A DNA stretch of 52,297 bases from an uncultured Granulosicoccaceae bacterium (GCA_937958675.1 CALGND010000074.1:1-52297); one strand, 5' to 3'. Positions 27,156 through 36,656 are shown, counted from the stretch's first letter. Program-made: numbers and translations. The notes: generated by a model not told the origin, from the sequence alone.

Positions 27156-27965
27156 TTAGCTGGCAAGTCTCAATTCTTCGTGCGAATCAATGAGCGGCGA
27201 CACGGTAGCGGCGAGCTTAGATGATAGACATTCATTGACCGTTTCAAATGTAGCTTTTACAGTACCAAATCTCAAACGGGATTCATGGATATCATCCAGC
27301 CCATGCGATTGTTTTGCAAATTGCTCAACAAGGTATTTGGATACCGGTCCATCCTCGATTAGCGTAACTCGCTCCTCTAAGCAAACGAGCAGACGATCGA
27401 TCTGTAAATTTAAGGTATTGGTAAGTTCTTTTGCTCTCTTTTTCACATCATAGGAATCAATCCCGGCACCACGTTTACAAATAATGCGGATAATGACCTC
27501 AAGTTGGGATGCAGAATCTAGCACTTTTTGCATATCAGCAAGCGCATCTAGATCAGCGTAAAGATCTTCAACAGCTAACTCGCTTTTATTTTCTGTTAGA
27601 TTAACCAGAGCACTTATGCGATAACCGGAATCTCTTCGATACGTCGATATTATCCTATCGTGATTCTTAATTTGGGCGTTTAGCAGTCTAAACATCCTTT
27701 GATATTGTTCAATTTCCTTCTCTGTTTTCAGTTCTGCTAGGATGAGCTCATTAGTGAGAAATAGTTTCGCATAGCGTTCGCGAATTGAATCTGATAATTC
27801 GAAGCTGCGACGAATTTCCGGTGCGCTGTAGCGCAGCCTGCCAGTGGAGTGTTTAGCAATTGTTAATTGCTCGTCGTCGTCCATTTGCTCCACGATTTTT
27901 CGGCGCGAACTATCCCATGATATCTCAGGTTTAAAAATATCCGTCGTAAAGTGAGAAAGATTCAT
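27156..27965 (-). CDS. Helical protein of unknown function
   Basis: 269 residues, mostly charged alpha-helix with heptad-like stretches (about 70-120 and 130-190) suggesting coiled coils. There is no signal peptide or membrane helix, so it is likely cytoplasmic. No family is recognised. The ATG at 27965 has no strong ribosome site. The 277-bp gap to the upstream HisA-methyltransferase fusion makes separate transcription likely. Confidence 0.65.
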   Translation of the reverse strand: MNLSHFTTDIFKPEISWDSSRRKIVEQMDDDEQLTIAKHSTGRLRYSAPEIRRSFELSDSIRERYAKLFLTNELILAELKTEKEIEQYQRMFRLLNAQIKNHDRIISTYRRDSGYRISALVNLTENKSELAVEDLYADLDALADMQKVLDSASQLEVIIRIICKRGAGIDSYDVKKRAKELTNTLNLQIDRLLVCLEERVTLIEDGPVSKYLVEQFAKQSHGLDDIHESRLRFGTVKATFETVNECLSSKLAATVSPLIDSHEELRLAS

Positions 27966-28242
27966 ATAGATTGAATGATTAATAGATGTAGATGTTCAAT
28001 AGATGCTTCCACTCATCTATATCCGCAGAGAAGAGAAGGCTGTCTCTTTGTAATCTTTAGCGGCATAGGGCGCCCTTGTAAGTATGAACTCGCTCAAGAA
28101 ATTTGTAGTAGCAGTAGTCTAATTTCTAACTATTTTGATGCGTTTCTCACTTTTTCAGTCGACTAACCCTCTATTAGTACTCAATTGCTGGGCAGAATCA
28201 CAACTATGCCTTTTCTAGTAATTCAGCGTAGCTGCAGTGCAA

Positions 28243-29820
28243 TCAGTTTTTGCGAGCAAGTATTTGGATGTACCGGGCGGTATCTTTGTAAGGAGTCTTA
28301 TCGCCAAGGTGTTTTTCGAGTGTGAGTAGCTTGGCAACGGTTGCAGCATCGTCATATCGAGTAGATACGCTATAGTGGTTGTAGAGACAAAAAACACCGT
28401 AATCTGCAATTGCGCTGAACCCGTGTTGTTCAAGCCAGTGACTTAAAAAAGCGGCGGTAAAGAATGAAATGTCAGAATCAAACACACCAGATTTGCCATG
28501 CGGTTCGTCGAGTAGGGCAGGCAATTCATCTAGTTCATAGTCGTCCAGTTCTGCATCAAAAGGTACCGCATGTTTGTTACGGGTCATTAGTGAGACAATT
28601 CCACCCGACGCCACTGGTGCCAGCATGGATACCAATAGGTCTTCCCAGTCATCGGAATATTGAATGACGTTGTGGCAAAGCAATAAATCGAAACTCTCAG
28701 CTGGAAATCGTTTTTTGATTTCTCTTATATCGAAGGAGTGAGTCTTAAGTGTGTTACCTACACCGAGCTGATCTGCATTGATTTGTAAATCCTGCAGCAT
28801 GGATAGAGAGGTGTCTACCAGATCAACCGGATAGCCAATCTTTGCCAGCCTTAAGCTATCCATGCCATTGCCGCCACCTGCGTCGAGCGTTCGAAGTAAT
28901 TTGTCATTGGGTAAGTGGTTAAAGAGATTTTGTGCCGATAACTCGTAACGAATTTGCCCTTTTAGAGTTTGTTGTTCTTGTTTCCATTGTGGCAAGCCAG
29001 ATTCAAAAGCCAGTTTACGACTGGTAGCGCTTAGCGCTCGTTTTAGATCGATCTTGCCAGTGTGCAATGCTTTGCCGATCAATACTCCGTTGATGCCTTG
29101 ATGGTTGTAACACTCGACGACATCATCCATATCGCGAACCTCGCCCCCGACGATAACGTTGAGACCGGTTAGTTGAGCAAGTTCTTTTGAGACTTCGAGA
29201 TCTGCTCCGCTCATCGAGCCGTCTGGTTGAATGCGGCTGTGCACAGCGGTGGTGATGCCGAGATGGTACATTTGCACGCCAAGTGTTACTGCTTTCAGGC
29301 CGCCCGCCATGCTCCACCCGTGGGTCATGACATCGCCTTTGGGGTCTGTATTGATAGTTAGTGCAAATCGCTCACTGCCGTGCTTGGCAACGGCTTGGGC
29401 TACCATCTTAGGGTTTTCTACAGCAGCAGTATTTATCAACACCCGGGTGACGCCTATGCGTATGGCCCAGTCGATGTCCTCCATGGTTCGGATGCCACCA
29501 CCGTATTGCACATAGATGGGTAGCTCACAGATGCGTTCAACTAACGACCAATTGTGGCTAGCGTCTTCATTGTGCGCTGCATCCACATTCATCACATGAA
29601 TCCATTTTGCGTTTTGCTCGATCCAGTACTTAGCGCAGGCTACAGGTTCAAGTAAATCGGGAACAGTGGATTTATCTTGCCCATTCTCGGTAAAGTCGAA
29701 AGACTTGCCATTTTTTAGGTGCATGGCAGGAAAGATCTGGAAATCGATAGTGGGCGGTGATGGTATTTGGATGAGCTTGTCTCTCTTTAGTTGGGTGGAA
29801 GTGCATGACGATTGTTGCAC
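28243..29820 (-). CDS. Fusion of a HisA-like barrel with a CmoM-like SAM methyltransferase
   Basis: 525 residues in one uninterrupted frame. Residues ~25-265 are a HisA/HisF-type (beta/alpha)8 barrel with both phosphate grips preserved: Y-G-G-G-I-R (106-111) with G-V-T-R-V-L-I, and V-G-G-E-V plus G-V-L-I-G-K-A-L (245-252). The catalytic positions differ: P-A-M-H where HisA has P-A-x-D (H34), N157 for the second Asp, and S195-R196 for the T-D/E pair. After a linker, residues ~305-525 form a class I methyltransferase with L-D-A-G-G-G-N-G (312-319). Its ending (L-E-K-H...T-P-Y...A-R-Y-I-Q-I-L-A-R-K) is that of CmoM, the tRNA cmo5U carboxylate methyltransferase. No his genes are adjacent. The GTG start is uncertain, since no ATG or ribosome site is present upstream. 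Confidence 0.85.
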   Translation of the reverse strand: MQQSSCTSTQLKRDKLIQIPSPPTIDFQIFPAMHLKNGKSFDFTENGQDKSTVPDLLEPVACAKYWIEQNAKWIHVMNVDAAHNEDASHNWSLVERICELPIYVQYGGGIRTMEDIDWAIRIGVTRVLINTAAVENPKMVAQAVAKHGSERFALTINTDPKGDVMTHGWSMAGGLKAVTLGVQMYHLGITTAVHSRIQPDGSMSGADLEVSKELAQLTGLNVIVGGEVRDMDDVVECYNHQGINGVLIGKALHTGKIDLKRALSATSRKLAFESGLPQWKQEQQTLKGQIRYELSAQNLFNHLPNDKLLRTLDAGGGNGMDSLRLAKIGYPVDLVDTSLSMLQDLQINADQLGVGNTLKTHSFDIREIKKRFPAESFDLLLCHNVIQYSDDWEDLLVSMLAPVASGGIVSLMTRNKHAVPFDAELDDYELDELPALLDEPHGKSGVFDSDISFFTAAFLSHWLEQHGFSAIADYGVFCLYNHYSVSTRYDDAATVAKLLTLEKHLGDKTPYKDTARYIQILARKN

Positions 29821-30068
29821 TAACGACGAAATTTCGCAAAGTTCGTATTGAACGGCTCGCTGTTTACTATGTCTATCTCAGCATCTGTTCATTATGTCGT
29901 ATCTGCAATGTGGCGTTTAGCACTCTTTAATCGATTGGCAGATGGCGAGGCATTAAATCCAATAGTTCAAAACAGTGTTCTCGGAAATCCATAGGTAAAT
30001 TCTGCGAAGGCGTACAATATGATAATCGCGTTTCAACGATTGTCGAAGTAGCGACCCAGACAATTCAA

Positions 30069-31943
30069 ATGGCTTCCAATGACTCAATGGTAACGACAAG
30101 GAAATTTTTCGGAAGCAATTCGCGTTGGTACGGACGTGTGCCAATCAGTGTGACGCTAGCCGCCGCCATTGGCTTACTAGTGCTGGTCACTGTTGGTGTT
30201 GTGTTTGGAGTGGGTGTTTGGCTGGCGCAAAAGAACACGTTTGATCTGCTTAGTGCCAATGCTCATCAAGCCATAGCCGCTGATGTTAGTCAGATTCAAC
30301 AGCATTTGAGCCCAGCGGAATATCAGGCGCAATTCCTTGCCAACCAGATCGAGAGTAACGAGATTGATCCTACCGATCACGAGCAGTTTGGCCCGATGTT
30401 GATCGGCGCTCTGGCTGGTGTGCCACAGATTGAGGCGGTCATGTTTATCGATCGCGATCTGCAAGCTTTCGCTGCTGGCCGAGATGCTGATAGCAACGAA
30501 GTTGGTTTGAGTCTATTCGATTATTCGGAAGACTCCATTGTGCGCAATAACATGGAGGATGTGTCAGGGGAGGCGGAGTGGAACCCGCCGATTTGGCGTG
30601 AACAATTCCAAAAAACCTACCTTAATCGAATCCACCCAGTAAAACGTAATGGTGTAACCCTTGGTGTCATTGTTGCCGTTGTGTCTGTTCAACAGATGTC
30701 TAGTTTTATTAGCGAGGAGGGGCTTGATACCGATGGAAATCGTTTCATTCTGTATGGGCGTGATTACGTTCTAGCACATTGGCTAATGATGAGTGGCTAC
30801 CCGGAACGTTCACCTGAGCGACCGCTACCGAACTTAGATGAATTCGGCGATCCTGTTCTTGCATCGATCTGGCAACGTGAAGGGCGGCGCGAGCTAATCC
30901 TCAATTTACCTGCTGGTACTGATGGTCATGTGCTTGAGATATTTAATGATAGCTATGCATTCGTATACCGCAGGCTTGCCGGATTTGGCCCGAATGCGAT
31001 GATCGTTGGTACTTATTTTCAGGCCGATGACTACGGCAAAGAGGTTGAGCGGATGATCGCGGCTTTGTTTGCCGGCATCGCCGCTCTTATTGTTTCCTTG
31101 ATTGCAGCAATCACACTTGGACGCCGAATAGCCCGCCCTATCGTGCGTTTTTCAGGAGCTGCGAGTCGTGTCGGCGATCTAGATGTCTCTAAGATTGACG
31201 AGCTACCGGGTAGCATGTTGCGCGAACTCAACAACCAGTCGATCGCTTTCAACTCAATGCTCAGAGCGCTGCGTTGGTTCGAGCTTTACGTACCGAAAAA
31301 AATCGTTGCGCGTCTTATCAAAGAGGGCGAAGTGATCGAAACGTTTTCTGATGCGCGCGAAGTCACTATCATGTTTACCGACATGGTTGGATTTTCAGCG
31401 GTGTCGGAAGGCATGTTGGCACCTGAGGTTGCAGCCTTCGTTAATCATCATTTTTCCTTGATTGCCGATTGTATAGAGAACGAAGATGGCACCATCGATA
31501 AGTTCATCGGCGATGCTGTGATGGCGTTCTGGGGCGCGCCGGACAGCCAGAGCGATAGTGCGGAACGTGCATGTCGAGCGGCCTGCGCTATCGCTGCCGC
31601 TATCCAGGAAGACAACGAGCGACGGATAATGATTGGCGATCCCCCTGTAGGTATTCGTATCGGCATTCACACCGGCGTAGCAACCGTTGGCAACATCGGC
31701 GCGCCGGGTCGGCTTAACTACACCATGATTGGTGACACCGTTAACATCGGTCAGCGGCTCGAGCAATTGGGTAAAGAGGTTTATCCTATTGGAACGGATG
31801 TTTCGATCCTGGTTAGCGGTGATACGGCGAGCAGTCTTGGGCCAGAATTTAACTGTGTCGCAGCGGGTCGTTACAAGCTCCAAGGCCGTATGGGCGAGAT
31901 CGAGGTGTTCAAGTTGGATGCTATGGACAAGAAAAACGGCTAA
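30069..31943 (+). CDS. Membrane-bound class III adenylate cyclase with Cache-like sensor and HAMP
   Basis: 624 residues: TM1 (about 26-53), a periplasmic sensor of ~270 residues with Cache-type pattern (about 55-325), TM2 (about 327-350), HAMP (about 351-405) and the cyclase homology domain (about 425-600). Metal ligands D438 (F-T-D-M-V-G-F) and D482 (D-K-F-I-G-D) are present, as are the adenine-selecting K478, T552 (Y-T-M-I-G-D-T-V-N) and the transition-state N559 and R563. It should therefore make cAMP in response to an extracytoplasmic ligand. It is divergent from the HisA-methyltransferase gene and followed by a lipoprotein gene on the same strand after 139 bp. Confidence 0.92.
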   Translation: MASNDSMVTTRKFFGSNSRWYGRVPISVTLAAAIGLLVLVTVGVVFGVGVWLAQKNTFDLLSANAHQAIAADVSQIQQHLSPAEYQAQFLANQIESNEIDPTDHEQFGPMLIGALAGVPQIEAVMFIDRDLQAFAAGRDADSNEVGLSLFDYSEDSIVRNNMEDVSGEAEWNPPIWREQFQKTYLNRIHPVKRNGVTLGVIVAVVSVQQMSSFISEEGLDTDGNRFILYGRDYVLAHWLMMSGYPERSPERPLPNLDEFGDPVLASIWQREGRRELILNLPAGTDGHVLEIFNDSYAFVYRRLAGFGPNAMIVGTYFQADDYGKEVERMIAALFAGIAALIVSLIAAITLGRRIARPIVRFSGAASRVGDLDVSKIDELPGSMLRELNNQSIAFNSMLRALRWFELYVPKKIVARLIKEGEVIETFSDAREVTIMFTDMVGFSAVSEGMLAPEVAAFVNHHFSLIADCIENEDGTIDKFIGDAVMAFWGAPDSQSDSAERACRAACAIAAAIQEDNERRIMIGDPPVGIRIGIHTGVATVGNIGAPGRLNYTMIGDTVNIGQRLEQLGKEVYPIGTDVSILVSGDTASSLGPEFNCVAAGRYKLQGRMGEIEVFKLDAMDKKNG

Positions 31944-32082
31944 TTTCCCCTATCTTCTCAATTAATCCTGACGGTCGCCGCTAGAACGGATAAGGAAGGA
32001 ACCATTCAGCCGCTGCACATAGCGATCTGATTAACCTGTAAAGCAATAGGGTTACGGGGGTTTTTCGAATTGAGAATGAGTG

Positions 32083-33381
32083 ATGAGAAATTATTTTTAC
32101 ACTGACGAATTACGACGATACGATTTTTGCAATATTGTTGCGATTTTGTTGTTGTTAGTATTGTCTGCTTGTGGCAGTACACCAGAGGTGACGAAATCAA
32201 ACGATAACGAAAATAAGGAGTCGTGGTCGATAAACAGAGTAGTGCATTCCGAAAAGGGTATGGTCAGTTTGCTCGACCCTTTCGATCTTAGTCATCATCA
32301 GGCTGATCCGGTGAATTGGTTTATGCATGATTTTGCTATACAGGATGATTTGGAAACGGGCCGCTTTGCAGCAGTACTCACAGATCGGCCTGGTACCTAT
32401 AACGTACGAGTCACTTTCGGAGAATTGACGAAAGCCGAGCAGTTGGTTGCCGGTCCTCAGGCGCGACTTCGGCTTCGGGTTATTAATCGTCGCTTGCTAC
32501 TCAGTGGTGGTGATACTTGGCCATCGGTTGAAGCAAACCCTCAAAGTTTTGCCTACGATCAACGTTGGATAAATATTCCTAATGCGGACTACGGCGTGGT
32601 TATTACAGCATTGGATCCTACTGCTAGTCAAACTGATTATGTATTTCAGCTGTTCAGAGTTGATGATATGAAAAATATCAAATATGCGCCAGCTCTTCCG
32701 CAGTTAGTGTATGGGCAAAGCCCCGCCGTGGTTGGTTTAAACGCGAAAGGGGTGCAGTATCATGAGCGCTGTGCTGATATTCCAGATAAGGCAAATTGGG
32801 TTCCATTAATCAGTAGCACCATGCCAATACCTGGCGCGGTTCAAACAGTTGAGCTTCCGCGCTCGTTACACGCCACAGCATTAGCGCGTCAACAATCTGG
32901 GTCTTACGCTGCCATGCCTGTTGTGCTTGCTCGTAGTCCACAGGTCGGTAGTTATGGGTTCTTTATAAAGCCAGATACATGGAGTGAGGATCAGCTGCAA
33001 AGCCAAAATCAGGCGATGGTGAAAACGTTAATACGTTGTGCGGTACGCATTAGCAATGTAGAAATCACGCCCGATGATTTCCAGTTGCAACTAGAAGCAA
33101 TACCGACTGCGATAGATAGAGTGTCGCAAGGAGAAAAAACAGACCTAATCAATGGTTTTCAGGCCTGGATGACGCACACCAACGACATGGCTTGGCACTT
33201 CAAGAGCGAGATGGTAAAACGTAGTGATAGCGATGCAGCAATGGTGTTGGGAATACTGGAATACCTGAACCTGAGCGCTAAAGAGTCAGAGGATCTACTG
33301 CCAATGAGCAATGCCTTACGAGTGGATTACTTGCTTGATCGTATTGATGGTTTCACTAACACAAAGGCAGGCCAGCAATAA
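32083..33381 (+). CDS. Putative lipoprotein of unknown function
   Basis: About 432 residues. A polar N-terminal stretch precedes a hydrophobic segment ending in L-L-V-L-S-A-C (lipobox, Cys near 31), a lipoprotein signal with an unusually long n-region. The mature part mixes beta-rich and helical segments, with no recognised catalytic motif. An in-frame GTG just before the ATG is an alternative start. It may act in the periplasm beside the sensor cyclase encoded upstream, but nothing in the sequence proves a link. Confidence 0.7.
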   Translation: MRNYFYTDELRRYDFCNIVAILLLLVLSACGSTPEVTKSNDNENKESWSINRVVHSEKGMVSLLDPFDLSHHQADPVNWFMHDFAIQDDLETGRFAAVLTDRPGTYNVRVTFGELTKAEQLVAGPQARLRLRVINRRLLLSGGDTWPSVEANPQSFAYDQRWINIPNADYGVVITALDPTASQTDYVFQLFRVDDMKNIKYAPALPQLVYGQSPAVVGLNAKGVQYHERCADIPDKANWVPLISSTMPIPGAVQTVELPRSLHATALARQQSGSYAAMPVVLARSPQVGSYGFFIKPDTWSEDQLQSQNQAMVKTLIRCAVRISNVEITPDDFQLQLEAIPTAIDRVSQGEKTDLINGFQAWMTHTNDMAWHFKSEMVKRSDSDAAMVLGILEYLNLSAKESEDLLPMSNALRVDYLLDRIDGFTNTKAGQQ

Positions 33382-33510
33382 CACTGTCGCGTTCCGGCCA
33401 GCAAAAACAGTTTTCCGCCACTACACCTGACGTTGTAACGTAATCTATTGAAGCGCTCTCAGTGCTGAGTTATGGATCAACAAGAATTTCAACAGCGGCG
33501 CCGCTGCACG

Positions 33511-34386
33511 TCAGCCTTGATTCTGAGCTGCTGCCTGACAGACTACACATAAAAATAAGCCACGGAAAATGCCGATGTGTCTGAAGCATTCTTCTCTTGC
33601 GTACCCGGTAACCGGTTCGCCGCAGTGCGCGCAATGTGAGGTGTCTTGCTTTTGATCCTCAGGGTGCTTGTAGTGCCTTAGGTTCACGTCCATCAGTTTC
33701 GTCGAGACCGCAGGAATATGTAGAGATAACAGTGCTTGCGAAAGATTATACAAACTATCTGCATCAACACTAATTACCTTGCTTCGGATCCAGCTTTGGC
33801 GCTTCTCCCATACCGAGGCAAATAGCATGTCTGATGCTATAACTGCGGATGAGTCCAGAACACTAGAAGGTGGTTTGTGGCTTTTCAGCGCCGGGTTTGT
33901 CAGAATATATCCTTCTACACTAATCGTGGGTGATATCCCTAGGAACCGTGGCAGCTCCTTCGCTTTTTTTATGATATCGCGCAGTATGCGAATGTCTCTG
34001 TTCAGCTTATTCAAAGGTGAAGCAGTGGGTTTGCTGTGGCTTCCACTCTGAACCCAACACTGCCCGTTTTCGTTTAGTTTAAGCCCATTTTTTAGATACC
34101 GTGAGTCAACGATATAAAATTTTAGTTCGCTGCTGATCAATAAATGGTTTATTTGTATGATCTGCTGTGCGTGCTGCAAACGCAAATCATGGATGACTAA
34201 CCAATCTTTACTCTCTGCAAAGTAGGAATCTATCTGGCGACACGCATTGCCTTTGGTACAATCCGCTCGTAAACGTGCGGCAGCTTGTATCAACCCCTGG
34301 CGCTGAATCGAATCCATGCCAGGTGCTTCGTAGTTCTCTAGATAGGCGATTCTGTTTTTTGTTGCATCTCGCTCTTTTATTATCAT
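33511..34386 (-). CDS. NERD (nuclease-related) domain protein with C-terminal zinc ribbon
   Basis: 291 residues. The middle N-terminal part (about 45-125) has the nuclease-related-domain pattern: D-W-L-V-I-H-D-L-R-L, then I-N-H-L-L-I, the strand F-Y-I-V-D-S-R-Y and a G-x-C/W-W. In the canonical NERD core the I-D-H-L-L-I aspartate is a metal ligand; here it is asparagine (I-N-H), so activity is doubtful. The C-terminus has C-A-H-C ... C-V-V-C plus an extra Cys/His (E-C-F-R-H), likely a zinc ribbon. NERD proteins are scattered and often linked to DNA processing, but function here is unknown. Confidence 0.75.
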   Translation of the reverse strand: MIIKERDATKNRIAYLENYEAPGMDSIQRQGLIQAAARLRADCTKGNACRQIDSYFAESKDWLVIHDLRLQHAQQIIQINHLLISSELKFYIVDSRYLKNGLKLNENGQCWVQSGSHSKPTASPLNKLNRDIRILRDIIKKAKELPRFLGISPTISVEGYILTNPALKSHKPPSSVLDSSAVIASDMLFASVWEKRQSWIRSKVISVDADSLYNLSQALLSLHIPAVSTKLMDVNLRHYKHPEDQKQDTSHCAHCGEPVTGYAREECFRHIGIFRGLFLCVVCQAAAQNQG

Positions 34387-34688
34387 TTTGTCCCCTGCGA
34401 ACTCTGGCCCAACATTCCGTGTTGGTGTAAGTGCGATGGCGGCAGATTAGCCCATGCGCACTGTGTTCCAAATCGCAAATAGTGGCAAAAAGCGTAGTTG
34501 TTAATGTTAGTTTGTGACAATCACTGGGCAGTTAATGTCACTTTTTACTATCGCCATACCGCCTAGGTTCACAACCCTATTGATCGGGATTTTTGAGAAG
34601 CTATAGCTTATTACCCTTAGCGAATGTCTAGTGCGGCTATCTAGGCGAAAAAACCAAGAGCAGAATTCGAAGAGGAATCGGTGGTGGC
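34387..34688. other. Gene-free spacer
   Basis: A 302-bp stretch between two leftward genes. Only out-of-frame short ORFs are present, none with a ribosome site. It must hold the promoter of the NERD gene on the minus strand. No clear hairpin terminator for the monooxygenase gene is visible. Confidence 0.4.
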
Positions 34689-35000
34689 TCAAGTTGTTGG
34701 TGCAAGAATATGAATTGTACGCTCATCAATAAGATGTCCAACCCTTTCCCCGTAGTCGCGCATGTGGGATGACTTACTGTGTGCATCCAAGGTGCTGAGT
34801 GCTGACCATTTTTCTACAACAACGAATGTGTCTTCACCGACTGGTGTTTGGCTGCTTGGGGCGTCAGTTGCGTCAATAGTGGGCCCGTATTCAATACAGC
34901 CTTCTTCCTCCAATACGGTTGCTATCAGCTTATTAAATTCTGCTAGAACTTCTTTTCGCTTGCCGGGCTTAGTGGTAATAGTGGCGATGACATGTATCAT
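34689..35000 (-). CDS. Antibiotic-biosynthesis-monooxygenase-fold protein (YgiN-like)
   Basis: 103 residues from the ATG at 35000; the same frame runs further upstream, but that part is antisense to pxpA and not coding. It shows the ABM dimeric ferredoxin-like fold: M-I-H-V-I-A-T-I at strand 1, the helix K-R-K-E-V-L-A-E-F, E-E-G-C-I-E-Y, F-V-V-V-E-K-W and a C-terminal helix with H-x-x-S-x-H. Relatives oxidise or bind quinols and other small aromatics without cofactor. It is divergent from pxpA with 178 bp between; substrate unknown. Confidence 0.85.
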   Translation of the reverse strand: MIHVIATITTKPGKRKEVLAEFNKLIATVLEEEGCIEYGPTIDATDAPSSQTPVGEDTFVVVEKWSALSTLDAHSKSSHMRDYGERVGHLIDERTIHILAPTT

Positions 35001-35178
35001 AGTTATTCCCGAAGTTAGCTTCATTGACTGTCGATGAATTCTATCAAAAACTAGAATTAAAATGATCAGGGGTCTAAGTTCCGGCCAGGCTGCCGGTAGC
35101 GCAAGATTGGCTAAAGTATCCTGCGCTTTGAAGTGGAGTGACGTACACTTAACCGCGTAAGGCTCTTGAGGACCAATA

Positions 35179-35952
35179 ATGTCAAGCAAACGCATCGATC
35201 TCAACTCCGACCTAGGAGAAAGCTTCGGCCCTTGGGGTATGGGTGATGACAGCGCCATGCTGTCTATCGTCACCTCCGCCAATGTTGCTTGTGGTGGCCA
35301 TGCTAGTGACCCCGAGACGATGTTCAAAACACTCACGCTTGCCGCCGAGAATAATGTTGTCGTTGGGGCGCACCCCGGTTTTAACGATCGAGAAGGTTTC
35401 GGCAGGCGTTTAATACCCATGTCGCCGCTAGAGATAGGCCGAATGTGCGCTGCACAGATTGGTGCACTCATGGCAATGTCTAAATTAACAGGTTCAAAAG
35501 TAGCTTATGTAAAACCGCATGGCGCTTTAGGCAATCTGGCGGCACGTGATAGAGATGTAGCTGATGCCATTGTTGCGGTTGTTCAATCGATAGATAGTGA
35601 GCTGGCGATGCTGGCGATTTCAGGCACGCAATCAGAGCAAGCAGCGCGTGCTGCCAACATGCCGGTTTACTCGGAAATTTTTGCAGATAGAGGTTATCTA
35701 TCGTCCGGGCAACTAGTGCCGCGTGATCAGAAAGGCGCGATGATACACGATGCGAAGGAAGCGGCTGATAGACTTTTGAAATATTTGCAAACCGGGTTGA
35801 TGCCGGTTATAGATGGAAACCCAATCAAGCTGGATGCGCAATCTATTTGTGTACACGGCGATAGCGAACACGCAGTTGCTATGGCTAGAGAAATACGAAC
35901 GCGTTTAACGGTGGCGGGTTTTGACGTCACAAGTTTTGTTGAAGCTAAGTGA
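35179..35952 (+). CDS. pxpA: 5-oxoprolinase subunit A (LamB/YcsF family)
   Basis: 257 residues with the family signature I-D-L-N-S-D-L-G-E-S-F-G (5-16), A-C-G-G-H-A-S-D (about 37-44), G-A-H-P-G-F-N-D-R-E-G-F-G-R (about 58-71) and V-K-P-H-G-A-L (about 112-118). PxpA, PxpB and PxpC together hydrolyse 5-oxoproline (pyroglutamate) to glutamate with ATP. GAGGACC lies just upstream of the ATG. It is the first gene of a compact pxpABC operon. Confidence 0.97.
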   Translation: MSSKRIDLNSDLGESFGPWGMGDDSAMLSIVTSANVACGGHASDPETMFKTLTLAAENNVVVGAHPGFNDREGFGRRLIPMSPLEIGRMCAAQIGALMAMSKLTGSKVAYVKPHGALGNLAARDRDVADAIVAVVQSIDSELAMLAISGTQSEQAARAANMPVYSEIFADRGYLSSGQLVPRDQKGAMIHDAKEAADRLLKYLQTGLMPVIDGNPIKLDAQSICVHGDSEHAVAMAREIRTRLTVAGFDVTSFVEAK

Positions 35953-35960
35953 TATAAGCC

Positions 35961-36656
35961 ATGCTAATGGAAGCTCGATACACAGCTGTGGCTGATCACG
36001 CGTTGCTTGTAACGCTTGCGGAAGAACTTAGCGATGAGGTGCATGAGGCAATCGTTGCCCTTGATCGAGCCATTACGCAAGCCATGCCAGTGGGTGTGAT
36101 CGAGGTTGTACCGGCATTGATTAACTTGTTAGTCAGTTTCGACCCTGTGGAGACAGATCATGTCCAACTTGAAAAAGCACTTCGTCGACTAAAAATAGAC
36201 ACGCAACATACATCAGATAAAGCTGCCAAACGTATTGTGCAGGTCTGTTATGAAAAGCCATTCGATTTTGATCTTGATGCGGTAGCAAACGCCACTGGCT
36301 TAAGCGCTGACGCCGTGATTAAGGCTCATCTGGCTAGTGATTATAAAGTGTTGATGTATGGGTTTGTGCCTGGTTATGCGTACTTGGGGGGAGTTGATGC
36401 AAGTATTCAGGTGCCGCGCAAATTAGCAGCGGTTCGAGATATTCCGGCCGGGTGTGTAATGATTGCAGGCACACAATGCCTGGTGACTACTCTAAAGATG
36501 CCAACGGGTTGGTCGATCATTGGCCGCTCGCCTACACCAATATTGCTTAACGAGCCGGATCGCCCGTTTTTATTTGATGTGGGTGATGAGGTGGTATTTG
36601 AAAGAATTAGTCTCGACAGCTACAACGAATTACTCGAGGCATCTGATAATGAGTGA
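35961..36656 (+). CDS. pxpB: 5-oxoprolinase subunit B (KipI-like)
   Basis: 231 residues of the allophanate-hydrolase subunit 1/KipI family. It has the conserved G-F-V-P-G-Y-A-Y-L-G (about 133-142), the V-P-R-K loop, A-G-T-Q-C (about 170) and T-G-W-x-I-I-G-R-S-P (about 181-190). It starts 8 bp after pxpA, and its end overlaps the start of pxpC, so translation is coupled. A second ATG six bases downstream is an equally possible start. Confidence 0.96.
   Translation: MLMEARYTAVADHALLVTLAEELSDEVHEAIVALDRAITQAMPVGVIEVVPALINLLVSFDPVETDHVQLEKALRRLKIDTQHTSDKAAKRIVQVCYEKPFDFDLDAVANATGLSADAVIKAHLASDYKVLMYGFVPGYAYLGGVDASIQVPRKLAAVRDIPAGCVMIAGTQCLVTTLKMPTGWSIIGRSPTPILLNEPDRPFLFDVGDEVVFERISLDSYNELLEASDNE

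Noticed and set aside
28243..29820. Simple annotation as histidine-biosynthesis HisA
   Set aside because: The usual catalytic aspartates are replaced, a methyltransferase is fused, and no other his gene is present.
35001..35471. N-terminal extension of the monooxygenase frame across pxpA
   Set aside because: It is antisense to pxpA, and the family starts cleanly at the ATG at 35000.
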